Shown: piece by piece, positions 1-5,801 of the stretch
How positions within the stretch are numbered: position 1 is the stretch's first letter
Layout of the letters: every line of letters begins with the position of its first letter
Assembly: GCA_020028375.1 (NCBI GenBank)
Contig: JAHZNX010000051.1
Coordinates: 1-9,946, forward strand
Source of the DNA: Betaproteobacteria bacterium
Lineage (GTDB): Bacteria; Pseudomonadota; Gammaproteobacteria; Burkholderiales; SG8-41
Length of the DNA stretch: 9,946 nt
Reading direction: 5' to 3'
Position numbers and translations under genes: made by a program
The notes under the pieces: model-generated
The model's input: only the letters and a program-made list of their open reading frames with translations
What the model was told of the DNA's origin: nothing
Databases searched by the model: none

Positions 1-918
1 GATTTCACCATCAATGCGCTGTTCTACGACCCGTCCTCCCAGGAGATCTGGGATTACCACGGCGGCGTTCCCGACCTCCTCAAGCGGCGGCTGCGCATGA
101 TCGGCGACCCGGAGAAGCGCTACCGGGAGGACCCTATCCGGATGCTGCGCGCCGTGCGCCTCGCGTCGAGCCGCGGGCTCGAAATCGATGTGGCGACGCG
201 CCGGCCGATCCGGCGGCTCGCCGGGCTGCTCACGCACGTGCCGCCCTCGCGCCTGCTCGACGAGATGCTGAAGCTGCTGCTTTCCGGACATGCCGCGGAG
301 GGCGTGGCGCAGCTGCGCAGGGAAGGGCTGCACCACGGCGTGCTGCCGCTCATCGACGCCGCGATGGGCAGGGCGGCGGGCGAGCGCTTCGTCATCGCCG
401 CGCTCCAAAGCACGGACGAGCGCGTGCGGGCGGGGAAGCCGGTGTCGCCGGGTTTCCTGTTCGCGGCGCTGCTGTGGCCCGAGGTCCTCGCCGAATGGAA
501 AGTGCTGGGCGAGAAGGGCGGGCCGCCGATTCCCGTGCTCTACCAGGCGATGGATCACGTTATGCGGGCCCAGGCCGGGAAGCTCGCGATACCGCACCGT
601 CATGGCGCCGACATGCGGGAGATCTGGGCGATGCAGCCGCGCTTCCACCAGCGAGCCGGCAAGCGCCCCTACCGTCTGCTCGAGCACCCGCGCTTCCGGG
701 CCGGTTACGATTTCCTGCGCCTGCGCTGCGAAAGCGGCGAGCTCGAGCACGCGCTCGGCGAATGGTGGGAGCGCTTCCAGCGCGCGGGCGAATCCGAGCG
801 CGCCCAGATGCTGACCGGCGACGCCGGGCCCCGCAAGCGCCGCCGCAGGCGGCGGCGCGGACCGCGCGGCGCAGGCGGCGCGCCGGAACATGGCGCGGCG
901 CCGGCCGGTGAAGCATGA
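1..918 (+). CDS. pcnB: Poly(A) polymerase I, 5'-truncated by the window edge
   Basis: This enzyme adds 3' poly(A) tails to RNAs and so marks them for exonucleolytic decay. It belongs to the class II tRNA nucleotidyltransferase family. The frame is open from base 1 and gives 305 residues. It begins inside the conserved DFTINALFYDP block, so the catalytic aspartates and the start are outside the window (roughly 130-150 residues missing by comparison with the family). It continues with GDPEKRYREDPIRMLRAVRLA (window residues 35-55), the nucleotide and RNA-binding neck signature. The last 30 or so residues are very basic (RKRRRRRRR followed by Gly/Ala-rich sequence), which is typical of PcnB and argues against CCA-adding enzyme, as does the folK neighbour downstream (the same order as in E. 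coli). The stop is TGA at 916-918. An internal ATG at 97 is not the start, because the homology extends upstream of it. Confidence 0.93.
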   Translation, partial: DFTINALFYDPSSQEIWDYHGGVPDLLKRRLRMIGDPEKRYREDPIRMLRAVRLASSRGLEIDVATRRPIRRLAGLLTHVPPSRLLDEMLKLLLSGHAAEGVAQLRREGLHHGVLPLIDAAMGRAAGERFVIAALQSTDERVRAGKPVSPGFLFAALLWPEVLAEWKVLGEKGGPPIPVLYQAMDHVMRAQAGKLAIPHRHGADMREIWAMQPRFHQRAGKRPYRLLEHPRFRAGYDFLRLRCESGELEHALGEWWERFQRAGESERAQMLTGDAGPRKRRRRRRRGPRGAGGAPEHGAAPAGEA

Positions 919-928
919 AGGCAGAAGG

Positions 929-954
929 CCCTTCGACAAGCTCAGGGCGAGCGG
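929..954 (+). repeat. REP-like element, copy 1 (CCCTTCGAC...CTCAGG type)
   Basis: The 26 bases start CCCTTCGACAAGCTCAGGG and continue CGAGCGG. The CCCT and AGGG ends are complementary and give a small imperfect stem. From memory this resembles a short repeat scattered through many environmental bacterial genomes (CCTTCGACAAGCTCAGGACGAACGG type). That resemblance has not been searched. A related copy lies 26 bases further on at 981-1006. Copy 1 fills most of the gap between the pcnB stop and the first usable folK ATG. Confidence 0.6.
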
Positions 955-958
955 AAGG

Positions 959-1504
959 ATGACCTCCGTCAGCCGTCAGTCCCTTCGACGTCGCTCAGGA
1001 CGGGCGTCAGTCGTCACTGCTTTTGTTGCTCTTGGGAGTAACCTCGACGACCCCCCGGCCCAGATCCGCCGCGCGCTGCAGGCGCTTGCGGCCCTGCCCG
1101 GGACCCGGCTCGTGCGCCATTCATCGCTTTACCGCAACCCGCCCTCGGGATACCTCGACCAGCCGGACTTTGTCAACGCAGTGGCGCGGATCGAAACGCG
1201 GCTCGCGGCGCGCGAGCTGCTCGAGCATCTCCTGGCGATCGAGCGGGACCATGGCCGGGTGCGCGATGTGCCCAACGGGCCGCGCACGCTCGACCTCGAC
1301 CTCCTGCTCCACGGCGGCCTGAGCTTGCGCGAGCCCGGGCTGGTCGTTCCCCACCCGCGCATGCTCGATCGCGCCTTCGTGCTGGTGCCGCTCGCGGAAA
1401 TCGCGCCCGACGCAGTAGTGCCGGGGCGCGGCCGCATTGCCGATCTCGTGCACAACGTGGACGCCTCAGGCATGATCAGGCTCCCAGAAACCGGGAATGG
1501 GTAA
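959..1504 (+). CDS. folK: 2-amino-4-hydroxy-6-hydroxymethyldihydropteridine pyrophosphokinase
   Basis: This cytoplasmic enzyme transfers pyrophosphate from ATP to 6-hydroxymethyl-dihydropterin, the step before dihydropteroate synthase in folate synthesis. The family core starts at AFVALGSNL (residues 21-29 of the 181-residue model). The signature GPRTLDLDLLL (107-117) carries the two Mg-binding aspartates D112 and D114, and HPRMLDRAFVLVPLAEI (132-148) follows. The position before GPRT that is usually Trp is Asn here. The start is uncertain. ATG 959 is the nearest in-frame start upstream of the core, no GTG or TTG lies closer, and AAGG directly abutting it is too close to be a good ribosome site. 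An ATG at 890 would overlap pcnB. The first 19 or so residues are encoded by REP-like and heptamer repeats, so they are probably not ancestral. The TAA stop lies in a heptamer repeat. Confidence 0.93.
   Translation: MTSVSRQSLRRRSGRASVVTAFVALGSNLDDPPAQIRRALQALAALPGTRLVRHSSLYRNPPSGYLDQPDFVNAVARIETRLAARELLEHLLAIERDHGRVRDVPNGPRTLDLDLLLHGGLSLREPGLVVPHPRMLDRAFVLVPLAEIAPDAVVPGRGRIADLVHNVDASGMIRLPETGNG
967..1018 (+). repeat. REP-like element, copy 2, flanked by CGTCAGT heptamers
   Basis: The core at 981-1006 starts CCCTTCGACGTCGCTCAGG and resembles copy 1 at 929-954 outside a short variable centre. It is bracketed by 7-bp units: CGTCAGC (967-973) and CGTCAGT (974-980) on the left, CGTCAGT (1005-1011) and CGTCACT (1012-1018) on the right. 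The two inner CGTCAGT copies are identical and could be a 7-bp target duplication or the product of repeat expansion. The whole block lies in the reading frame of the folK N-terminus. Confidence 0.6.
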
Positions 1505-1571
1505 TGCGTAATGAGTCATGCGAGGAACCCGTTGGCGACTTGCCCATTACCCATCACCCATTACCCATCAC
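1493..1571. repeat. Imperfect inverted repeat made of 7-bp units, folK-dNK gap
   Basis: The left arm (1493-1520) reads GGGAAT, GGGTAAT, GCGTAAT, GAGTCAT. The right arm (1542-1571) is the reverse complement of GTGAT, GGGTAAT, GGGTGAT, GGGTAAT, GGGC. A 21-base spacer separates them. The folK TAA stop (1502-1504) lies inside the left arm. The arms could pair in RNA, but no T-run follows, so it does not look like an intrinsic terminator. Together with 1572-1592 this accounts for the whole gap, and I see no convincing promoter in it. Confidence 0.8.
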
Positions 1572-1592
1572 GGCGGGCAGCGGAGCCTTGAA

Positions 1593-2243
1593 ATGAACGC
1601 GAGGCTGCCCGAAAAGTACCGCTACATCGTGGTGGAAGGCCCCGTCGGCGCGGGCAAGACGAGCCTCGCGCGCGTGATGGGGGAGCGCACGGGGGGCATG
1701 GCGCTGCTCGAGGACCCCGACGCCAATCCGTTCCTACCCGGCTTCTACCAGGACCGCATGCGCTACGCGCTGCCGGCGCAGCTCTATTTCCTGTTCCAGC
1801 GTTCCGCCCAGGTGCGCAAGCTCTCGCAGCCGGATCTCTTCGCGGGGCTCACCGTGGCGGATTTCATGATCGACAAGGACGCTCTCTTCGCGCGGCTCAC
1901 CCTGAGCGACGACGAGTTCGCGCTCTACCGCCAGGTCTGGGCGCAGTTGAAGCCCCAGGCGCCGGTTCCCGACCTGGTGATCTACCTGCAGGCCTCGCCC
2001 GCGACGCTGGTCGAGCGCGTGCGCCGCCGCGGCGTCGCCTACGAGCGCAACATTCCGGACGAGTACCTGGTGCAGCTCGCGGAATCCTATGCGCGGTTCT
2101 TCCATCAGTACGACGCTGCGCCGGTGTTGACCGTCAATTCCGAAAACCTGAATTTTGTTGATCAGCCCGGCGATTTTGATTTATTGTTGCAGCGCGTTAT
2201 CGCGATGCGCGGCCCGCGCGAGTTCTTCAACCTGGGTAGCTAG
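1593..2243 (+). CDS. Deoxynucleoside kinase (dNK/dGK family)
   Basis: This is a predicted P-loop kinase that phosphorylates deoxynucleosides to their 5'-monophosphates for salvage. The 216-residue product has a Walker A motif GPVGAGKT (16-23). VADFMIDKD lies where related kinases carry the catalytic and base-recognition segment, and an arginine-rich lid, RVRRRGVAYERNIP, follows. This pattern is typical of bacterial dNK-like proteins and not of thymidylate kinase. The substrate (dA, dG or other) cannot be read from the sequence. The start at ATG 1593 has GGAG (1582-1585) seven bases upstream. The longer frame from 1518 only translates the intergenic repeat. A stretch near the C-terminus (2138-2195) is unusually AT-rich with rare codons. 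It ends 18 bases before panB and is probably co-transcribed with it, a grouping I recall from betaproteobacteria. Confidence 0.85.
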   Translation: MNARLPEKYRYIVVEGPVGAGKTSLARVMGERTGGMALLEDPDANPFLPGFYQDRMRYALPAQLYFLFQRSAQVRKLSQPDLFAGLTVADFMIDKDALFARLTLSDDEFALYRQVWAQLKPQAPVPDLVIYLQASPATLVERVRRRGVAYERNIPDEYLVQLAESYARFFHQYDAAPVLTVNSENLNFVDQPGDFDLLLQRVIAMRGPREFFNLGS

Positions 2244-2246
2244 CTC

Positions 2247-2255
2247 AAAGAGGGG
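2247..2255 (+). promoter_or_regulatory. Strong ribosome binding site of panB
   Basis: AAAGAGGGG ends six bases before the panB ATG. It is the clearest Shine-Dalgarno sequence in the window and fixes the panB start. Confidence 0.7.
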
Positions 2256-2261
2256 TTCGAC

Positions 2262-3053
2262 ATGCGGATCACGCTCACGACGTTGCAGAAGATGGCGCAG
2301 GAAAGCAGCCGGATCGCGATGCTCACCTGCTACGACGCGAGCTTCGCCGCTGTGCTGGAGGAGGCGGGCGTGGATGCGCTGCTCGTCGGGGACTCACTCG
2401 GCAACGTGCTGCAGGGGCACGAGTCCACGCTCCCCGTGACCCTGCGCGACATGGTCTACCACACCCAGTGCGTCGCGCGCGGCTCGAAGCGCGCGTTCGT
2501 CATCGCCGACATGCCGTTCGCCACCTTCCAGGTCTCGCCGCAGGACGCGTTCCACAACGCCGCGGAGCTCATGGCCGCCGGCGCGCACATGGTGAAGATC
2601 GAGGGCGGCAGGCCGATGCTCGACACCATCGAGTTTCTGACCGATCGCGGCATACCGGTATGCGGGCACCTGGGTCTGACCCCGCAGTCCGTGCATGCAC
2701 TCGGCGGCTACCGGGTGCAAGGGCGGGGCGAGGACGCGGGCCAGCAACTGATCAAGGAGGCGAAGATGCTCGAGCAGGCCGGCGCCGGCATGATCGTGCT
2801 GGAGGCGATTCCCGCGGCGCTCGCCGGCGCGGTCACGGAAGCGCTCGCAATCCCGACCATCGGCATCGGCGCCGGCGTGGACTGCTCGGGGCAGGTGCTG
2901 GTGCTGCACGACATGCTCGATGTCTATCCCGGCCGGAAGGCGAAGTTCGTCAAGAACTTCATGCGCACGACGGGCACGATCCAGGGCGCGGTCGAGCTCT
3001 ACGTCAAGGAAGTGAAGGCGCGCACCTTCCCCGGGCCCGAACACTCGTTCTAG
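2262..3053 (+). CDS. panB: 3-methyl-2-oxobutanoate hydroxymethyltransferase
   Basis: PanB transfers a hydroxymethyl group from 5,10-methylene-tetrahydrofolate to 2-oxoisovalerate, giving ketopantoate, the first committed step to pantothenate and coenzyme A. The 263 residues match the usual length (E. coli 264). Motifs run in order: LTCYDASFA (21-29), VGDSLGNVLQGHESTLPVT (42-60), ADMPF (82-86), VKIEGG (111-116), GHLGLTPQSVH (135-145) and GIGAG...GQVLVLHDML. The expected Mg ligands D44, D83 and E114 and the catalytic acid E181 are all present. It is preceded by a strong ribosome site, lies 18 bases after the kinase gene, and its TAG stop shares a base with the GTG start of panC. Its folate cofactor links it to folK upstream. 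Confidence 0.97.
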   Translation: MRITLTTLQKMAQESSRIAMLTCYDASFAAVLEEAGVDALLVGDSLGNVLQGHESTLPVTLRDMVYHTQCVARGSKRAFVIADMPFATFQVSPQDAFHNAAELMAAGAHMVKIEGGRPMLDTIEFLTDRGIPVCGHLGLTPQSVHALGGYRVQGRGEDAGQQLIKEAKMLEQAGAGMIVLEAIPAALAGAVTEALAIPTIGIGAGVDCSGQVLVLHDMLDVYPGRKAKFVKNFMRTTGTIQGAVELYVKEVKARTFPGPEHSF

Positions 3054-3886
3054 TGGACGTCATCCACTCCGCCGCCGACCTGCGCGCGCGCCTGCAGCGC
3101 GTGCCGAACAACGTGTTCGTGCCGACCATGGGCAACCTGCACGAAGGCCACATCCAGTTGATCGACATCGCCAAGCCGCGCGCGGCGTGCACGGTGGTCA
3201 GCATCTTCGTCAACCGCCTGCAGTTCGGCCCGCGCGAGGACTTCGACCGCTATCCGCGCACGCTCGAAGCCGACTGCGCGCGGCTCGAGGCGGCCGGCGT
3301 GGACGTCGTGTTCGCGCCGGACGAGAAGGAAATCTATCCCGATCGGCAGACCTTCGTGGTCGAGCCCTCGGACCTCCAGTACATCCTGGAGGGTGCGCAC
3401 CGCCCCGGGCATTTCCGGGGCGTCGCGACGGTGGTGCTCAAGCTCTTCAATCTGGTGATGCCCCACTCGGCGATCTTCGGCAAGAAGGACTACCAGCAAT
3501 ACCTCGTGCTGCGGGACATGGTGAAGCAGTTCGCGCTGCCGATCGAGATCATTCCGGCGGAAACCGTCAGGGCCGCGGACGGCCTTGCGCTGTCCTCGCG
3601 CAACGCGTATCTGTCCGCCGCGGAGCGCAAGGAAGCGCCCCGTTTGTACGCCGTGCTGAAGCAAGCGCACGCGGAGATCGAGAGAGGCGCGCGCGATTTC
3701 CAGCACATCGACCAACAGTCGATGGCGCAGCTCACGCGCCACGGCTGGCAGCCCGACTACGTCGCGGTGCGCCGCCAGGCGGACCTGCGCCAGCCCTCCG
3801 AGCGCGATCGCGAGCTCGTCATCCTGGCCGCGGCCCGGCTCGGCCGCACGCGGCTGATCGACAACGTCGAGGTGACGCTGCGTTGA
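3053..3886 (+). CDS. panC: Pantothenate synthetase (pantoate--beta-alanine ligase)
   Basis: PanC condenses pantoate with beta-alanine through a pantoyl-adenylate, using ATP. The 277 residues (E. coli 283) contain PTMGNLHEGH (24-33) with the HIGH-type HEGH, SIFVNRLQFGPREDFDRYPRT (50-70), LEGAHRPGHFRGVATVV, the FGKKDYQQ nucleotide-binding segment (142-149) and GLALSSRNAYLS (177-188), the KMSKS-like loop. Arg in VNRLQF replaces the Pro of E. coli, which I recall as normal for betaproteobacteria. I chose GTG 3053 because it is the only start giving the full N-terminus. It overlaps the panB stop as TAGTG with no clear ribosome site of its own, so translation is probably coupled to panB. A longer frame reaching back to 2468 runs through panB out of phase and is not the real start. 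Confidence 0.95.
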   Translation: MDVIHSAADLRARLQRVPNNVFVPTMGNLHEGHIQLIDIAKPRAACTVVSIFVNRLQFGPREDFDRYPRTLEADCARLEAAGVDVVFAPDEKEIYPDRQTFVVEPSDLQYILEGAHRPGHFRGVATVVLKLFNLVMPHSAIFGKKDYQQYLVLRDMVKQFALPIEIIPAETVRAADGLALSSRNAYLSAAERKEAPRLYAVLKQAHAEIERGARDFQHIDQQSMAQLTRHGWQPDYVAVRRQADLRQPSERDRELVILAAARLGRTRLIDNVEVTLR

Positions 3887-3914
3887 CGATGGAACCCAAT
3901 CGCGTGGCAGGTCC

Positions 3915-5534
3915 GTGAAGAACCTGAGTACTCGCGGGCGGGTCGCCATCGTGGTGGTGCTCTCCGCGGTCCCCGCCCTGGCGCTGATGGTCTTCGGCGC
4001 GCTCGAACAGCGCACCCTGGCGGAAAGCCATGCGCGCGAGGAGCTGCGGCGTTACGTCAGGCTCGTGGCCGCGCGCGTGGAGCAGACGATGGAGCGCGCG
4101 CACGAGCTGCTGATCGCGTCCGCGGGCGCGGTGCCCGCGCTGCTGCGCGACCGGCAGGCCTGCCATGAGCATTTTCGTGATCTGATGCGGACCGACCGGG
4201 GGCCCTACCACTCGCTCGGCATGCACCTGGCGAGCGGCGATCTCCATTGCGATGCGAGGGCGTGGGACGACGGCGTCAACGTGAGCGACCGCCCCTATTT
4301 CCGGGAGGCGGTCGAAAGCGGCAGATTATCGGTCGGAGGCTACCAGGCGGGCCGTGCGACCGGCAGGGACGGCATCGATCTCGGCCAGCCGGTGCACGAT
4401 GCGGACGGCAAGGTCGTCGCCGTGCTGTTTGCGCGGCTCGATCTCAAGCCACTCGGCGAGCTTGCCGGCGCATCGCTCAAGCCGCCCGGCACCGTGGTGA
4501 CGCTGCTCGATCGGGACGGCATCGTGCTTGCCCAGATCCCGCCACCGGGGGCGCACATCGGAGCCCGTCTCTCCGAGCCCCTACTGAGCCAGCCAGGGTT
4601 CGCCGCGGGAAGCGGCGTGCTCGAAACGACCGACGCGGGCGGCGCGCCGCGCGTCTACGCCTTCGAGGGCGTGGGAGAGAACCCCGACGGCACCCCGCCG
4701 CTGCGTGTCGTGGCCGGCGTTCATCAAGGCGTGATCTACTCGGAGGCGCGTGCGACCTTCATCAAGACGATCGGCAGCCTGGTGGCGGTCACGATGCTGT
4801 TGCTAATCGGCGGGTGGTACGGCGCGGAGTTGATGGTGCTGCGCAACCTCCGGAAGCTCCTCGACGTGGCGCGCCGCGTCCAGGCGGGAGACCTCACCGC
4901 GCGCACCAGGTTGCCGGGCGGCCGCGAGGAGATTTCGCGCCTCGGAGAAGCATTCGACCAGATGGCCCAGTCGCTGCAGGAGCGCGACGCGGAGCTGCAG
5001 AGGGCGCTGCGGGAGACGCGCGAGCTGGCGATCACCGATCCACTCACCGGGCTTCACAACCGGCGCTACCTGTGGGAGCTGCTGGGACGCGAACTGCTGA
5101 AAGCGCGTCGCAACCGCACCCCGGTGGCCGCGATCCTCGCGGACATCGACCACTTCAAGCGCTTCAACGACACTTGGGGTCACGAGTCCGGAGATCTCGT
5201 CCTCAAGCGGGTCGCCGACGTGATCCGTGAGCACGTGCGCGGGTCCGACATCGGCTGCCGCTACGGAGGAGAAGAACTGGCGGTCATCCTGCCGGACACG
5301 ATGCTGGAGGTCGCGGTCGAGCGGGCGGAAAGAATCCGCAGTGGCGTCGCGGCGCTGCGCCTCGAATATGGTGGCAAGCCGCTCGACACCATCACGCTGT
5401 CTTTTGGAGTGGCGATCTTTCCGCAACACGCCGACAATGCGGAGGCGCTGTTGCGCGCGGCCGACGAGGCGCTGTATGAAGCAAAGCGGGCGGGGCGCAA
5501 CCGGGTGATGGTGAGCCAGGCCAAACTTCAGTGA
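3915..5534 (+). CDS. Membrane diguanylate cyclase: CACHE-like sensor, HAMP, GGDEF
   Basis: This predicted inner-membrane sensor makes cyclic di-GMP from two GTP. The 539 residues comprise a first membrane helix (about 10-30), a periplasmic region of about 250 residues with a double-CACHE-like pattern (DRPYFREAVESGRLSVGGYQ near 125-144, then GIDLGQPVHDADGKVVAVLFARLDL), a second helix (about 285-307), a HAMP segment (about 308-360), a short coiled linker and a GGDEF domain (about 372-535). The active site is GGEEL (451-455) with metal-binding aspartates in ADIDHFK (D410, D412). RGSD (442-445), five residues upstream, is an intact inhibitory I-site, so product feedback is expected. There is no EAL domain. 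The start is GTG 3915 with only a weak AGGT upstream, 28 bases after panC. The ligand is unknown. The stop codon lies in a heptamer repeat. Confidence 0.93.
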   Translation: MKNLSTRGRVAIVVVLSAVPALALMVFGALEQRTLAESHAREELRRYVRLVAARVEQTMERAHELLIASAGAVPALLRDRQACHEHFRDLMRTDRGPYHSLGMHLASGDLHCDARAWDDGVNVSDRPYFREAVESGRLSVGGYQAGRATGRDGIDLGQPVHDADGKVVAVLFARLDLKPLGELAGASLKPPGTVVTLLDRDGIVLAQIPPPGAHIGARLSEPLLSQPGFAAGSGVLETTDAGGAPRVYAFEGVGENPDGTPPLRVVAGVHQGVIYSEARATFIKTIGSLVAVTMLLLIGGWYGAELMVLRNLRKLLDVARRVQAGDLTARTRLPGGREEISRLGEAFDQMAQSLQERDAELQRALRETRELAITDPLTGLHNRRYLWELLGRELLKARRNRTPVAAILADIDHFKRFNDTWGHESGDLVLKRVADVIREHVRGSDIGCRYGGEELAVILPDTMLEVAVERAERIRSGVAALRLEYGGKPLDTITLSFGVAIFPQHADNAEALLRAADEALYEAKRAGRNRVMVSQAKLQ

Positions 5535-5552
5535 TGAGTGCTTGGGTGGATG
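5531..5552 (+). repeat. Short heptamer repeat at the cyclase gene stop
   Basis: Units GTGATGA, GTGCTTG and the degenerate GGTGGAT start one base before the TGA stop (5532-5534), so the repeat supplies the stop codon. It is the weakest member of the family. It is supported by identity of its first unit and phase with the repeat at the queA stop (6812) and by a reverse-oriented partner at 5731-5777. Confidence 0.5.
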
Positions 5553-5563
5553 CGAAGCGCGGC

Positions 5564-5593
5564 TTGCCGCTCCACCTCGTGCCGGGGGATAAT
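5564..5593 (+). promoter_or_regulatory. Sigma70-type promoter for tRNA-Leu
   Basis: TTGCCG (5564-5569) and GATAAT (5588-5593) are separated by 18 bases and match the consensus at 4 of 6 and 5 of 6 positions. Transcription would start near 5600, a few bases before the mature tRNA. The segment between the -10 box and the start is GC-rich (CCGACGCC), a feature of stringently controlled stable-RNA promoters; that control is inferred. Confidence 0.6.
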
Positions 5594-5605
5594 CCGACGC
5601 CTCTC

Positions 5606-5692
5606 GCCGGGATGGCGGAATTGGTAGACGCACGGGACTCAAAATCCCGCGGTGGCAACACCATGAGAGTTCGATTCTCTCTCCCGGCACCA
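5606..5692 (+). tRNA. tRNA-Leu, anticodon CAA, CCA encoded
   Basis: This 87-base gene encodes a class II tRNA that reads UUG. The acceptor stem GCCGGGA (5606-5612) pairs with TCCCGGC (5682-5688), followed by discriminator A and an encoded CCA. The anticodon stem CGGGA/TCCCG closes the loop CTCAAAA with CAA at 5640-5642. The long variable arm GGTG-GCAA-CACC is the class II hallmark. The T arm is GAGAG-TTCGATT-CTCTC. It has its own promoter and stands alone between the cyclase gene and queA. I see no integrase or duplicated tRNA end suggesting an integrated element. Confidence 0.97.
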
Positions 5693-5717
5693 ACATACAA
5701 TGGTGATCGCGGAATAG

Positions 5718-5731
5718 GACCGGCACCGGTC
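5718..5731 (+). repeat. Small GC-rich palindrome downstream of tRNA-Leu
   Basis: GACCGG-CA-CCGGTC is a perfect 6-bp inverted repeat 26 bases after the tRNA. As RNA it would fold as a 5-bp stem with a GCAC loop. No T-run follows, so it is at best a weak transcript-end or processing signal for the tRNA. Confidence 0.3.
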
Positions 5732-5777
5732 ATCATTCATCACTCGCGCTCGTCACTCTTCACCCATCACGCCTCAT
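5731..5777 (-). repeat. Reverse-oriented heptamer repeats before queA
   Basis: Read on the minus strand this region gives GTGATGG, GTGAAGA, GTGACGA and GTGATGA units with some decay. It fills most of the 97-base gap between the tRNA and queA. Its orientation is opposite to the repeat at 5531-5552, so the two bracket the tRNA-Leu gene. Confidence 0.65.
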
Positions 5778-5782
5778 ATAAT
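5777..5782 (+). promoter_or_regulatory. Consensus -10 box (TATAAT) just upstream of queA
   Basis: TATAAT is a perfect match to the sigma70 -10 consensus and ends seven bases before the queA ATG. I see no good -35 box at 16-18 bases (the best nearby hexamers lie in CACTCT), so activity is uncertain. If used, the start point would be at about 5789-5790 and the mRNA would be leaderless. Confidence 0.4.
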
Positions 5783-5801
5783 CGAGGCGATGCGCCTCGA
5801 T
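5781..5801 (+). promoter_or_regulatory. Perfect 9-bp inverted repeat with the queA ATG as its loop
   Basis: ATCGAGGCG (5781-5789) and CGCCTCGAT (5793-5801) are exact reverse complements, and the three bases between them are the queA start codon. In an mRNA starting upstream this would form a GC-rich hairpin presenting or hiding AUG in a triloop. As DNA it could be an operator. The pairing is seen directly; any regulatory role is inference. Confidence 0.55.

Noticed and set aside
1493..1571. Inverted heptamer arms as intrinsic terminators
   Set aside because: The stems are imperfect, the spacer is long and no T-run follows. The same holds for 8325-8408.
1518..1592. Upstream start for the deoxynucleoside kinase
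   Set aside because: The extra 25 residues are a translation of the inverted heptamer repeat. ATG 1593 has a ribosome site and matches the usual short N-terminus.
2468..3052. Long in-frame 5' extension of panC running through panB
   Set aside because: The residues are Arg/Ala/Gly-rich and resemble no PanC. The true family start is at GTG 3053, and the extension is panB read out of phase.
3889..3918. Nine-codon frame (ATG 3889 to TGA 3916-3918) overlapping the cyclase GTG start as GTGA
   Set aside because: It has the form of a coupling leader peptide, but there is no ribosome site and such a short frame can occur by chance.
3050..4015. 321-residue minus-strand frame opposite panC
   Set aside because: It has shadow-frame composition, no motifs, and panC is certain on the other strand.
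5606..5692. tRNA-Leu as an integration site for a mobile island
   Set aside because: There is no integrase, no repeated tRNA 3' end in the window, and housekeeping genes continue on both sides.
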